A stretch of 64,000 nucleotides of DNA from NCBI GenBank assembly GCA_027491255.1, contig JAIXWM010000187.1, positions 1 to 64,000 of the forward strand. The letters run 5' to 3'. This stretch comes from Rubrivivax sp. Its GTDB lineage: Bacteria; Pseudomonadota; Gammaproteobacteria; Burkholderiales; Burkholderiaceae_C. The first letter of the stretch is position 1. The number at the start of each line of letters is the position of its first letter. Under the pieces are notes generated by a model. It was given only the letters and a program-made list of their open reading frames with translations, was not told where the DNA came from and did no database searches. This document shows positions 1-7,739 of this stretch, piece by piece. Position numbers and translations under genes: made by a program.

Positions 1-106
1 CGCGCCTGCGGCGAGCTGCCTGCCAGCCCCCAGATCGACGACCTCAGGTCGCCGCCAGGCTCACTCCTCGGTGGAATCTGGCGCCCCGCTCCAGGCTCAT
101 ACCTCG

Positions 107-135
107 TTGGACAAGACTGCGCCTAGACGGATAAG
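107..135 (+). promoter_or_regulatory. Possible sigma70 promoter for toxin-antitoxin pair
   Basis: TTGGAC at 107-112 and GATAAG at 130-135 are separated by 17 bp, a plausible but imperfect -35/-10 pair about 50 bp ahead of the antitoxin start. A short inverted repeat (GCATA 137-141, TATGC 148-152) lies just downstream and could be the autoregulatory operator that RHH antitoxins usually bind. Both assignments are weak pattern matches. Confidence 0.35.
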
Positions 136-184
136 CGCATAGATGTTTATGCTGCTAAATTCCCGTCCAGAGAGGAAGTCCGCC

Positions 185-427
185 ATGGCCGACCCCGAAA
201 CCACCCGCTGGACCGTCACCGTCTCCAAGCAGACCGACTTGGCGCTGCGCGCCTTCCTCGGCAACCGTGGAATGCGCAAGGGAGACATCTCGAAGTTCAT
301 CGAGGAGGCCGTGCGCTGGCGGATGCTCAACGCCACGCGGGCCCAGGTGCAGGAGGCCTTTGCAGACCTCTCGGCCGAAGAGGTCGATGACCTTGTGACT
401 GAGGCGGTGTCGGCCACCCGTTCCTGA
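185..427 (+). CDS. Ribbon-helix-helix-type antitoxin
   Basis: An 80-residue protein whose N-terminal part (beta-strand WTVTVS followed by two helices ending around residue 45) fits the ribbon-helix-helix DNA-binding fold used by many antitoxins; the acidic C-terminal tail (ADLSAEEVDDLV) would bind the toxin. The ATG at 185 was chosen because AGAGGAAG sits about 7-13 bases ahead of it; an in-frame ATG at 143 would add 14 unconvincing residues. It ends two bases before the start of a PIN-domain gene, the classic antitoxin-then-toxin order. Known for such pairs: the antitoxin neutralises the toxin and represses the operon. The family assignment rests on fold pattern and neighbour, not on a strong motif. 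Confidence 0.75.
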   Translation: MADPETTRWTVTVSKQTDLALRAFLGNRGMRKGDISKFIEEAVRWRMLNATRAQVQEAFADLSAEEVDDLVTEAVSATRS

Positions 428-429
428 CC

Positions 430-846
430 GTGCGTGTCGTGCTCGACACCAACGTGCTGGTCAGCGGCTTGCTCAGCGCCAAAGGCCCGCCTGGGCAGTT
501 GCTCGGGCTCTGGGGAGAGGATGCCCGTTTCACCCTCGTAACGGCCGTGGCGCAACTGGACGAGGTCCTGCGGGTGGCCGAGTACCCGAAGATCCGAAGG
601 CGTGTGACTCCAGTGCTCTTCGGCGAGCTTGTCGCACAGATGCGCGAAATGGCAGTGTGCCTGGAGGATCTTCCCATCGTCGCTTCTTCGCCTGACCCGG
701 ACGACAACGTGCTGCTGGCCATCGCTCAGGCCGGCATGGCAGACCTGCTCGTGACTGGTGACAAGCGAGACCTGCTCTCGCTGGTGCGGCACGGGCAGAC
801 GCGCATCGTGACCGCGCGGGCTGCGCTGGAGATGCTGGCCGATTGA
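430..846 (+). CDS. PIN-domain ribonuclease toxin (COG1569-like)
   Basis: A 138-residue PIN-domain protein, the full usual length. The acidic metal-binding residues are visible: D6 in VVLDTNVLVS, E45 in LDEVLR, the SPDPDDN segment (D89, D91, D92) and D111/D114 in TGDKRDLL. PIN toxins are Mg-dependent endoribonucleases that stop translation when released from the antitoxin. The start is GTG at 430, two bases after the antitoxin stop, so the two genes are almost certainly co-transcribed and probably translationally coupled. The protein looks intact. The nearest family is the 'putative toxin-antitoxin system toxin component, PIN family' group rather than VapC proper. Confidence 0.9.
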   Translation: MRVVLDTNVLVSGLLSAKGPPGQLLGLWGEDARFTLVTAVAQLDEVLRVAEYPKIRRRVTPVLFGELVAQMREMAVCLEDLPIVASSPDPDDNVLLAIAQAGMADLLVTGDKRDLLSLVRHGQTRIVTARAALEMLAD

Positions 847-1087
847 CGCCCAGGCGCACGTCCTCGTCAGCAGGGCCGGCGGGGCGGTCTTCCAGCCGCC
901 CACGTTGCCACGGCGTAGCGCCGTGTGGCTGGGCAGGAACCTGGGGCGGTGGCCCCCCCTGGCGAAGAAGACTTCCAGCGGCTCGGTGGCCATGCACACG
1001 CCCTCACCTTGGCAGCGCAGGTACTCGCCGATCTGTGCGGTCAATCCTTCGCCCCGCTCGTCTGGTCGAAGAACACGCACGTATTCA
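847..1087. other. Intergenic region between convergent genes
   Basis: A 241-bp GC-rich gap between the PIN toxin stop and the stop of the DUF3857 gene on the other strand. A minus-strand frame stays open through it, but there is no start with a ribosome binding site and no family resemblance. No clear hairpin followed by a T tract was seen. Confidence 0.4.
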
Positions 1088-2962
1088 TCACCGCAGGAAC
1101 ACCTGCCCCCGCAAGTCCCGCTGCAGCACGCGCAGAAGGGCAGTCCAGTCGGCGTCGTCGCTGGCGTTGCAAGTGTGGCTGGTGCGATCGGCGGCCAGTT
1201 CGCGGTTGATCGTGACCACCTGGCCGGTGCGACGGTAGGTGGCGCTGTAGCGCAGCGGGCCGCGCTGGAAGCGGGTGCCGGCCGGGATCCGGTCGATGCG
1301 CACCTGCGGCGGCAGGCGCAGCTCGATCTCCTCCCGGTGCTGCCAGGAAAGGCAATAGCGGTCGAAGCGACGCAGGACGGGCTGGCTGGATGTGGCCATT
1401 GCACGCAAGAGACCCGGTGTGACGCCCACCGGGATGGTCATCGCACTCGGGCCGGGCACGTTGACCACCGGGTCCAGTTGGAAGGTGGCGCGGACTGCCC
1501 ACGCGGTGTCCAGGTCCAGCGGGTCGCCAGCCTCGACGAGACCCGTACCCGTTTCGCCGAAGCGCTGCAGGTATTCGCGTACCGTGTCCTGCGGCGAGAT
1601 GCCGATGTGGTCGTACTGCGCCGAGCGCGAGTCCACCTCCTCGGGCCCCTGCATCACGGCCACCGAGCGGCCGCGCACCCCGCCTTCCGGGGTCAGATCC
1701 ATCCACACCCGGGTGAGCGTTTGGTTCACCTTCAGGGTGGTGCGCGGCGTGCGCGCCAGGCGCCCGCTGGCCGTCAGCAGCACGGGCTTGTCCATCACCC
1801 AGTCCGGCAGCGTGCCCACCGGCGCGAACCGGGCGGTGGAATCCAGGTACAGGTCCAGCCCGGTGACGTGCAGGATGACGTGGTTGAAGGGCGTCCAGAT
1901 CGCCAGTTCGGGCAGCTTCATCGCCATACCCGCGTTGACCAGCGCCGGGCTGCTTTCGATGCCGGCCGCGCGCAGCAGCGCCTCCAGCAGCACGACATGG
2001 TCCTTGCAGTCGCCGTAGCGGTGATCCAGCACGGCCTGCGCCGGCCGGGGCACGAAGCCGCCGACATCGATGGTCAGCGCCACGTAGCGGATGTTGCGGC
2101 TGACCCAGTGGTACAGGCGGCGCACCTTCTCGGGCTCGGTGCTCGCGCCGGCAGTGATCTCGGCCGCCAAGGCGCGGATCTGCGGCGTGGGCTCGGCCTT
2201 GGGCCGCGCGGCAGCCTGGTAGGCGGCAGCCTGCGCGGCGCGGTCGGCGAAGCTGGTGACATGCACGAAGGGGGCGAAGTCCTTCGCCTCCACGCGCCCG
2301 GTCTCGGGTGGGTGGGCCTGCGGCTGGCGGAAGGTGAAGGCGTAGCGCACGGTGCCTGGCGCGTCGGTGTCGAGCGCAGCCACCGGGCCGCCCGCAACCT
2401 GCCTCGTACCCACCTTCAGCGCGATGGCGCGGTCGTGGCTGATGCGGACACGGGCGTCGTCGTAGCGCATGCCGGGCGCATAGTGCAGGCTCCAGGTCAC
2501 GTGCCCGGGGAAGTGCGTCGTGTGCACCGTGATGCGGTAGCGCAGGTGCAGCAGGGCCCCGGCGGTCACGGCCGGGAAGATGACCACGCGCACCTTCTGG
2601 TCGCTGAACTCCGCCTGGCCCTTGTCGGTGGATTCCATGGTGCGGATGCGGTCGGGCGCGACGACGACCCGGCGTCCGTCGGGCGTGATCGTCCAGGCCT
2701 CCAGCACGTCCAGGGTTTCGAGGGAGCCGCTGTAACGGATGCGCCGCTCGGCGTTTCCCTCCACCGCAGCTTCGTTGTCGATGCGCAGCAGGAGCTGAGT
2801 CGTCTTCACGTGCGTGGCGTCGGCGTTCACGTGCAGTTCGTCCAGACGCTCGAGCCAGGTGACGCCGGGGTCGTAGTCGGCGTGGGCCGGGGTGGTGGCC
2901 AGGGCGGCAAGGAGAACCAGCAGGACCAGCAGCAGGGGGTGGGTGACAGGTTTGCGGTGCAT
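1088..2962 (-). CDS. Exported DUF3857/transglutaminase-like domain protein
   Basis: A 624-residue exported protein. An N-terminal signal peptide (hydrophobic LLLVLLVLLAALATTPAHA) precedes a DUF3857 region (about 30-230) and a transglutaminase-like domain (about 250-400) with the nucleophile C319 in RYGDCKDH, preceded by a conserved WVSRNIRYVAL strand; H and D partners probably lie in the segments FNHVILH and YLDSTARF. DUF3857-DUF3858 proteins of this kind are periplasmic or outer-membrane-exposed; their substrate is unknown, and the fold suggests protein or peptide amide chemistry. An alternative in-frame ATG at 3019 would add 19 residues ahead of the signal peptide; neither start has a strong Shine-Dalgarno site, and 2962 gives the cleaner signal peptide. 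The frame remains open further upstream to 3889, but there it overlaps the next gene and is not coding. Confidence 0.85.
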   Translation of the reverse strand: MHRKPVTHPLLLVLLVLLAALATTPAHADYDPGVTWLERLDELHVNADATHVKTTQLLLRIDNEAAVEGNAERRIRYSGSLETLDVLEAWTITPDGRRVVVAPDRIRTMESTDKGQAEFSDQKVRVVIFPAVTAGALLHLRYRITVHTTHFPGHVTWSLHYAPGMRYDDARVRISHDRAIALKVGTRQVAGGPVAALDTDAPGTVRYAFTFRQPQAHPPETGRVEAKDFAPFVHVTSFADRAAQAAAYQAAARPKAEPTPQIRALAAEITAGASTEPEKVRRLYHWVSRNIRYVALTIDVGGFVPRPAQAVLDHRYGDCKDHVVLLEALLRAAGIESSPALVNAGMAMKLPELAIWTPFNHVILHVTGLDLYLDSTARFAPVGTLPDWVMDKPVLLTASGRLARTPRTTLKVNQTLTRVWMDLTPEGGVRGRSVAVMQGPEEVDSRSAQYDHIGISPQDTVREYLQRFGETGTGLVEAGDPLDLDTAWAVRATFQLDPVVNVPGPSAMTIPVGVTPGLLRAMATSSQPVLRRFDRYCLSWQHREEIELRLPPQVRIDRIPAGTRFQRGPLRYSATYRRTGQVVTINRELAADRTSHTCNASDDADWTALLRVLQRDLRGQVFLR

Positions 2963-3039
2963 GGTGCTCGTGGGTTGAATCGCGGCGGCGCCGGCGCGGG
3001 GCGTGGGCTGGCGCTTCATGGAAGTCTGACGACGGTGTG

Positions 3040-3071
3040 GCTCACCAGGTGATCTGGACGGAACCTCAGTG
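3040..3071. repeat. Copy 1 of 32-bp repeat with dyad symmetry
   Basis: Bases 3040-3063 are identical to 4491-4514, and the match extends to 3071/4522 at 30 of 32 bases. The core contains the near-palindrome TCACCAGGTGA and the inverted pair CCAG/CTGG. This copy is 20 bp upstream of the upstream ATG of the DUF3857 gene. It could be an operator, a repetitive extragenic element or an end of a small inserted cassette. Confidence 0.7.
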
Positions 3072-3148
3072 CCGTATGACCCTCCGTGCCGCGGCAACGA
3101 TTCCAAGCCGCCCTTCAGAGCCCGGGCATCGTGACCATGAGCCTTGGG

Positions 3149-3180
3149 GTGCGCGTGCGTGTGCGTGTGCGCGGGTGCGG
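3149..3180. repeat. Alternating G-C/G-T purine-pyrimidine tract
   Basis: The stretch around 3149-3180 is an almost uninterrupted alternation of GC and GT steps within the 150-200 bp gap between two minus-strand genes. Such sequence is prone to left-handed (Z) DNA and to slippage. No function is evident. Confidence 0.5.
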
Positions 3181-3213
3181 ACGTGCCAGGGCGAGCCTGA
3201 CTGGGGCCAGGTT

Positions 3214-4092
3214 TCAGTCGAATGTCCGCCCGGTCGTCGGTGGCTGCACGACGGCCGACGGCGCCGCGCAAGCGACATGACCATGCCGTACCCACGCCTC
3301 CAACGCCCCGCGCATCGAGGCGAAAGGCTCCCAAGGCAGGTACAGCATCGCGCAGCCCAGGCGAGCCAGGTACCGCCGGTCCGGCGCGAAGTCTCTGCGG
3401 ATGACGGCGTCCTCGACGATCTCCAGGTCGCCGATGCCGTAGCGCTGGCGCAGGTCGTCCAGCGTGACGTGGCCGTAGGCGTCCACCAGGCGGCCCTGCG
3501 GGTCGCGGTTCAAGCGGTGCGCAGAAGGCTTGCGCGGCGAGGCCGCCTCCACCACCGGCCAGCCCGTCGCCTCGCGCAGCACGTAAGCAAACCAGTCGCA
3601 GCGGTCGTGGGCATACATCCGGATCACGAGATCCAGCGCCGTGTGGTGCGGCCGCCGCTCGAAGGGTCTTTCCAGCAGGTCCTCGTCGCACTCGAGCACG
3701 ATCGCGGCGTCCTCGCCCAATTCGTCGAGGCTGGGCAGCGGGCCATCCCCGAGCCAATCGGGGGCCACCTTGTCCGGGTCCCGGCCCACAAGGCGGGCCA
3801 GTTGTCGCCAGCACCAGGCCACGGCGCCAGGGCCGGCGACGAGGAGGTACGCGGCCAGCAGCAGGCTCCACGCCGGGAAGGCCCGCCATTCGGACAGCGC
3901 GAGGTACAGACCCCAGAGCCCGATCGCCACGGCCAGCACCCAGAAGGCCGTGCGCAGGGCACGATGGATTTCGCGACCGTGGCCACGCTCTTGATTCATC
4001 GGGGCTCTATGCGCGTGCCGTGCGGGGTTTTCGATCGGCTCGGTCACTTCGACAGTCTCGCCCCGCGCGTTCCCGTCCGGCCGCATCAGCAT
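3214..4092 (-). CDS. Hypothetical membrane protein, translationally coupled
   Basis: A 292-residue protein of unknown function. Two hydrophobic segments are visible at about 48-68 (FWVLAVAIGLWGLYLAL) and 72-92 (FPAWSLLLAAYLLVAGPG), followed by a soluble C-terminal domain of about 190 residues rich in Asp, Arg and Trp/Tyr and with no motif that I recognise. The ATG at 4092 overlaps the stop codon of the upstream zincin-like gene (stop 4088-4086), so the two are probably translationally coupled and act together; ATG 4086 and ATG 3999 are later alternatives. It lies between the two copies of the 32-bp repeat. No family can be named with confidence. Confidence 0.7.
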   Translation of the reverse strand: MLMRPDGNARGETVEVTEPIENPARHAHRAPMNQERGHGREIHRALRTAFWVLAVAIGLWGLYLALSEWRAFPAWSLLLAAYLLVAGPGAVAWCWRQLARLVGRDPDKVAPDWLGDGPLPSLDELGEDAAIVLECDEDLLERPFERRPHHTALDLVIRMYAHDRCDWFAYVLREATGWPVVEAASPRKPSAHRLNRDPQGRLVDAYGHVTLDDLRQRYGIGDLEIVEDAVIRRDFAPDRRYLARLGCAMLYLPWEPFASMRGALEAWVRHGHVACAAPSAVVQPPTTGRTFD

Positions 4093-4436
4093 CGCGGCCG
4101 CGGTGGCTGGCGCCCCGCCCCGCTCGCTGCGTCGAAGCGCGCCGTCTCGATCGCCCGGGTCAGCATCGTTGCGAACTCACCGACGAAGGCTTCGTTGCTC
4201 GAGAGCGCATGCCCCATCTCGTGAAGGATGCCGTGCGTCACCTCATGCCAGAAGGTATCGCGAACTTCGCCCGGGCGGTAGGGCCGTGCGGTCACCGTGC
4301 TGACGGTGCCGACGGTGATCAGCCTCTGGCGGTAGTCGATCGAGCCCATGCGCCGGCCGCGCATGCGCCGCACCACCTCAACGGTGTAGCGGTGTCGACC
4401 GATGCGAAGGCTGGCGGGCAGCAGGGGTGTCGGCAA
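4086..4436 (-). CDS. Small zincin-like putative metallopeptidase
   Basis: A 116-residue protein carrying two successive HExxH sequences, HEVTH at 64-68 and HEMGH at 72-76, in the context WHEVTHGILHEMGH; a glutamate-containing helix (NEAFVGEFA) follows and could supply the third zinc ligand. This resembles the short ImmA/IrrE-like or phage-type zincins, but the substrate is unknown. The start is TTG at 4436: GGGAG lies 7 bases ahead and the conserved-looking sequence begins immediately. The gene overlaps the membrane protein gene that follows by 7 bases, suggesting a two-gene unit that may pair a peptidase with a membrane partner. One of the two motifs is probably incidental; the first is the better candidate for the active site. 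Confidence 0.65.
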   Translation of the reverse strand: MPTPLLPASLRIGRHRYTVEVVRRMRGRRMGSIDYRQRLITVGTVSTVTARPYRPGEVRDTFWHEVTHGILHEMGHALSSNEAFVGEFATMLTRAIETARFDAASGAGRQPPRPRC

Positions 4437-4490
4437 GGGTGTTCTCCCAGGTCATGAGGGTGGCTGAAGCCTCATGATCTGGTGGGGGTC

Positions 4491-4522
4491 GCTCACCAGG
4501 TGATCTGGACGGAATCACAGTG
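4491..4522. repeat. Copy 2 of 32-bp repeat with dyad symmetry
   Basis: Second copy of the repeat at 3040-3071, in the same orientation. It lies 55 bp upstream of the zincin-like gene (minus strand) and about 100 bp upstream of the DUF2914 gene (plus strand), so it sits in a divergent promoter region. The two copies bracket the zincin/membrane-protein pair. Confidence 0.7.
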
Positions 4523-4579
4523 ATCCCGTGTGCGCCACCATCCGCCCGGTGTGGCTGCCTCACCCTGCCCCGCGGGGGA

Positions 4580-4585
4580 TAGAAT
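4580..4585 (+). promoter_or_regulatory. Candidate -10 box TAGAAT
   Basis: TAGAAT matches the TATAAT consensus at five of six positions and lies 37 bp ahead of the DUF2914 start codon, followed by a T-rich run. No good -35 was found at the right distance. Confidence 0.4.
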
Positions 4586-4622
4586 TTTTTCGGTCTTGGC
4601 GCAAAGATCCACCGCGGTCCCC

Positions 4623-5954
4623 ATGACCAGCCTTCCCGAAAAACAGTCAGATATCGGCCACGCCCCTTCAAGCACGACCGAAGGGGCGACACCAGCCCTT
4701 GAGGCGCATGCAGCCGCAGCGCCGAGGGACATCGCGCCGTCGGCCGGGGCTCCGGCCGCGCCGGTGGGTTCGGGCCATCCGATGGACGCGGCGAAGACGG
4801 CCACCCTCGTGGCCAAGGTGCAGGCGTTCCGCGCCCGCCACGAGAAGTGGGAGATGGCCCTCTTCTTCTTCGGCGGCTTCATCTACGACGTCCTGTCGCA
4901 AAGCCGCATCGACGACACGATGACGCTGGTGCAGAACTTCCTGTACCTGCTCGTCCTGTCGGGGCTGCTGCTGCTGGAGCAGCGCTACCCGCAGGGCACC
5001 GAGCCGCCGAAGCTGCTGGCGCGCGTGTGGCACTGGCGCGAGGGGTGCGTGCACTTCCTGTTCGGCAGCCTGCTCAGCGTCTTCATGCTGCTGCTGTTCA
5101 AGAGCACGTCCGGCGTCATGCCGTACCTGTTCGTGGCGAGCCTCTTCGCGCTGCTGGTGGCCAACGAGCTGCCGCGCTTCCGCGCGGCGGGCCCCGTCAT
5201 CCGCGTCGTCCTGCTCAGCCTGTGCGTGACCATGTACCTGATCTGCCTGCTGCCGGTGCTGATCGGCCGCATGGGCTTCTGGGTGTTTCTGCTGGCGGTG
5301 GCCCTGGCCAGCCTGACCATCTTCGGGCTGATGCGGCTGATCGAGCGCAGACACCCCGACGCCAAGGTCCTCGTGCGCAAGGTCGCGATCCCCGGCTTCG
5401 GCGTGCAGGGCGCGCTGTTGATGTTGTACCTGGTGGGCGTCATTCCACCGCTGCCGGTCAATGTGCCGTTCGCCGGCATCTACCACGACGTGAAGCGCAT
5501 CCGGCCGGACGTGTACCAGCTGTCCTCCGTGGACGAGGTCGTCTGGTACAAACCCGCCACGTGGTTCGGCCCGGACTTCCTGATCCGGCCGGGCGACAAG
5601 CCGCATTACTTCTTCCGCATCTTTGCGCCCAAGGGCTTCGCGCCCTACAAGGTGCGCGTGCGCTGGTACCACGACCACCCGGCGCAGGGCTGGACGGCCA
5701 TGGGCAACGGCTTCCTGACCACCGTGAGCAGCAACGGGGCCGACGGCGGATACCGCTACTTCGCCACCACATCCAGCCTGAAGCCCGGCGACTGGCGGGT
5801 GATCCTGGAGACGGAGGACGGTCACGAAATCCACCGCCTCTCCTTCTCGGCCGGCCTGGACGAGCGCTCCGAGCCGCGCGAGTTCAAGCGCGAGTTCTCG
5901 GTCCTGAAGGAGGTCGCGCCGCTGTCGGCCGAGGAGTGGCAGAAGAAGCGCTAG
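4623..5954 (+). CDS. DUF2914 domain-containing membrane protein
   Basis: A 443-residue inner-membrane protein. After a soluble, Ala/Pro-rich N-terminus (1-75) there are roughly seven transmembrane segments between about 80 and 300 (for example FLYLLVLSGLLLL, VHFLFGSLLSVFMLLLF, VVLLSLCVTMYLICLLPVL, FWVFLLAVALASLTIF), then a C-terminal soluble domain (about 325-430) matching DUF2914: VWYKPATWFGPD, HYFFRIFAPKG, VRWYHDHPAQGW and GYRYFATTSSLKPGDWRVILETEDG. The DUF2914 family occurs fused to membrane regions in proteobacteria; its function is unknown. I chose ATG 4623 over the earlier in-frame 4530 because the N-terminal extension has no coding character and would overlap the -10 element. It appears to be monocistronic. 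Confidence 0.85.
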   Translation: MTSLPEKQSDIGHAPSSTTEGATPALEAHAAAAPRDIAPSAGAPAAPVGSGHPMDAAKTATLVAKVQAFRARHEKWEMALFFFGGFIYDVLSQSRIDDTMTLVQNFLYLLVLSGLLLLEQRYPQGTEPPKLLARVWHWREGCVHFLFGSLLSVFMLLLFKSTSGVMPYLFVASLFALLVANELPRFRAAGPVIRVVLLSLCVTMYLICLLPVLIGRMGFWVFLLAVALASLTIFGLMRLIERRHPDAKVLVRKVAIPGFGVQGALLMLYLVGVIPPLPVNVPFAGIYHDVKRIRPDVYQLSSVDEVVWYKPATWFGPDFLIRPGDKPHYFFRIFAPKGFAPYKVRVRWYHDHPAQGWTAMGNGFLTTVSSNGADGGYRYFATTSSLKPGDWRVILETEDGHEIHRLSFSAGLDERSEPREFKREFSVLKEVAPLSAEEWQKKR

Positions 5955-6091
5955 CAAGACGCGAAGTCTGGCGCGGCGGGAAGGGTGAATCCCTGCAAGG
6001 CACAGCGATGCAGTGGCATCGCGAGGGTTTGCAAGGGCACCAGGGTGGCAGATACGTGGTTTCATGGGCTGCGCAGCGCAAAACGCTGCAC

Positions 6092-6097
6092 TAGACT
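6092..6097 (+). promoter_or_regulatory. Candidate -10 box TAGACT
   Basis: TAGACT lies 38 bp ahead of the serine hydrolase start. The same hexamer occurs at 60579 and 62949, also just ahead of start codons, which suggests a local -10 variant. Confidence 0.35.
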
Positions 6098-6135
6098 GGA
6101 CCGTCCCCAACCCCAACCACGAGGAGCGAGACCCC

Positions 6136-7470
6136 ATGAACTCACCACGCATTCGCCGCTGTGCCCCGAGGGCCGCAGCCATCGCCGCCTGGGCGGCTTG
6201 CGTCGCGTTCGCGACGCTCACGTCGGCCACCACCGCGCTGGCGCAGCAGGCACAGCCGCTGCACAAGCGGCACGGCTCCGCGCCCTCGCTGGCGCCGGCC
6301 AAGCCCGCAGCCGTTGGCATGTCGGCCGAACGGCTGGAACTGCTGACCCGGGCCTTCGAGAAGGAGGTGGCCGACAAGGCCCTGCCGGGCGTCAACATCA
6401 TGGTCGCCCGCAAGGGGCGCGTCGTCTACGCGAAGGCCTTCGGTGTGCGCGAGCCTGGCAAGGCCGACCCGATGGCCATGGACACCCTCTTCCGGATCTA
6501 TTCCATGACCAAGCCCATGGCGACGGTGGCGGCCATGATCCTGGTCGATGAGGGCAAGCTGCAGATCTCGGACCCGGTGTCGAAGTTCTTCCCGGCCTTC
6601 AAGGACATGAAGGTGGTCACGCCCAACGGCGAGGTGCCGGCGCGCCCGATGCTGGTGCAGGACCTGATGCGCCACACCTCGGGCATCGGCTACGGCGAGA
6701 TCACGCAGAACCCGGTGGTGAAGGAGGCCTATGCAAAGGCCGGCCTGTACAAGCCCGGCGTCATCGACTTCGACGTGCGCGACCTGAGCCCCGCGGACAT
6801 GGTGGACAGGCTCTCGAAGATACCGCTGCTGCACCAACCGAACACGGCCTGGGAGTACTCGCTGTCGACCGACCTGCTCGGCCGCGTTGTCGAGGCCGCT
6901 TCCGGCAAGCGCTTGGGCGACTTCATGGCCGAGCGGCTCTTCAAGCCGCTGAAGATGAACGAGACCGCGTTCGCGGTGGCCCCGGAGAAGATGGGCCGGT
7001 TGGCCCAGCCCTTCGACAAGGACCCGGTGACCGGCAACCCGTTCAAGCTGATCGACGTCTCCAAGCCCCCGGCGAACGACTCTGCCGGTGCCGGCGCCGT
7101 GTCGACCACCCCCGACTTCCTGCGCTTCGCGCAGATGATGCTCGATGGCGGCACGCTGGACGGCAAGCGCATCCTGTCGCGCACCACGGTGCGCTGGATG
7201 ACGTCCGACCACCACGGCCCGCGCATCACCGGCGAGCCGGCGCCCGGCTACACCTTCGGCCTTGGTTTTGCGGTCCGCAGGGGTGACGGACTGTCCTTCT
7301 CGGCCGGCACGGCCGGGGACTACAACTGGGGCGGCTACGCGGGCACCGTGTTCTGGATCGACCCCAAGGAGCAGCTCGTGGCAGTCATGATGATGCAGTC
7401 GCCGGGCGCGCAGCGGCTCTATCACCGCAACCTGCTGCGCCAGCTGGTCTACCAGGCCATCGTGGACTGA
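6136..7470 (+). CDS. Exported serine hydrolase, beta-lactamase class C family
   Basis: A 444-residue protein with a signal peptide (AAAIAAWAACVAFATLTSATTALA, predicted cut near residue 36) and a beta-lactamase-related serine hydrolase domain (about 60-440). The catalytic S123-M-T-K126 tetrad lies in RIYSMTKPM, and Y241 in WEYSLSTD is the likely second-motif tyrosine. Members include EstB-type esterases, D-aminopeptidases and penicillin-binding-like hydrolases; the SMTKPM/EYSLSTD combination is typical of the esterase-like branch, so true beta-lactamase activity is not implied. The start at 6136 has GAGGAG 10-15 bases ahead and gives the signal peptide, unlike the longer frame from 6013. It is followed by a strong hairpin at 7562-7594. 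Its natural substrate cannot be told from sequence. Confidence 0.9.
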   Translation: MNSPRIRRCAPRAAAIAAWAACVAFATLTSATTALAQQAQPLHKRHGSAPSLAPAKPAAVGMSAERLELLTRAFEKEVADKALPGVNIMVARKGRVVYAKAFGVREPGKADPMAMDTLFRIYSMTKPMATVAAMILVDEGKLQISDPVSKFFPAFKDMKVVTPNGEVPARPMLVQDLMRHTSGIGYGEITQNPVVKEAYAKAGLYKPGVIDFDVRDLSPADMVDRLSKIPLLHQPNTAWEYSLSTDLLGRVVEAASGKRLGDFMAERLFKPLKMNETAFAVAPEKMGRLAQPFDKDPVTGNPFKLIDVSKPPANDSAGAGAVSTTPDFLRFAQMMLDGGTLDGKRILSRTTVRWMTSDHHGPRITGEPAPGYTFGLGFAVRRGDGLSFSAGTAGDYNWGGYAGTVFWIDPKEQLVAVMMMQSPGAQRLYHRNLLRQLVYQAIVD

Positions 7471-7561
7471 ACACCCGCCGCAAACCGGATGCGGGGCGGC
7501 GCGGGGCCTCCACTGCGGGGGCTGACGGTGGGGCGAACGTTCCCCGCAGCCCACAAAGCAC

Positions 7562-7600
7562 AACGGGTCAGCCCCTCGTGAGGACTGACCCGTTGATTTT
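7562..7600 (+). terminator. Rho-independent terminator
   Basis: A perfect 10-bp stem (AACGGGTCAG at 7562-7571 with CTGACCCGTT at 7585-7594) with a 13-base loop is followed on the plus strand by GATTTT. It lies between the serine hydrolase (plus) and the tRNA (minus) 3' ends and may serve both; the T run favours the plus-strand gene. Confidence 0.8.
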
Positions 7601-7602
7601 GT

Positions 7603-7679
7603 TGGCGCGGCTGGCAGGATTCGAACCCACGACCCCTTGGTTCGTAGCCAAGTACTCTATCCAACTGAGCTACAGCCGC
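7603..7679 (-). tRNA. tRNA-Arg(ACG)
   Basis: A 77-nt tRNA with encoded CCA (7605-7603). Acceptor stem GCGGCTG/CAGCCGC, D-arm with AGCTCAGTTGGATAGAG, anticodon stem CTTGG/CCAAG around loop CTACGAA giving anticodon ACG, and T-arm GTGGGTTCGAATCC are all present. The ACG anticodon is the A34-type arginine tRNA that TadA converts to ICG for reading CGN codons. It stands between the hem operon end and the convergent hydrolase gene. Confidence 0.97.
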
Positions 7680-7739
7680 CGAGCCGCACAGTATAGCAGG
7701 GGCTGCAGGCCTCGTCAGCCCTTGGCCGCGTGCAATACG

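Noticed and set aside
106..112. Integron attC-like GTTRRRY site
   Set aside because: GTTGGAC fits the half-site, but no matching RYYYAAC partner or folded attC structure is seen in the preceding 105 bases.
97..1404. Minus-strand open frame over the toxin-antitoxin genes
   Set aside because: It overlaps both well-supported plus-strand genes and the DUF3857 C-terminus. The translation is low-complexity Arg/Ser/Pro with no ribosome site.
2963..3889. Upstream in-frame extension of the DUF3857 gene
   Set aside because: It would run through the repeat and the next gene; the signal peptide begins at 2962 (or 3019).
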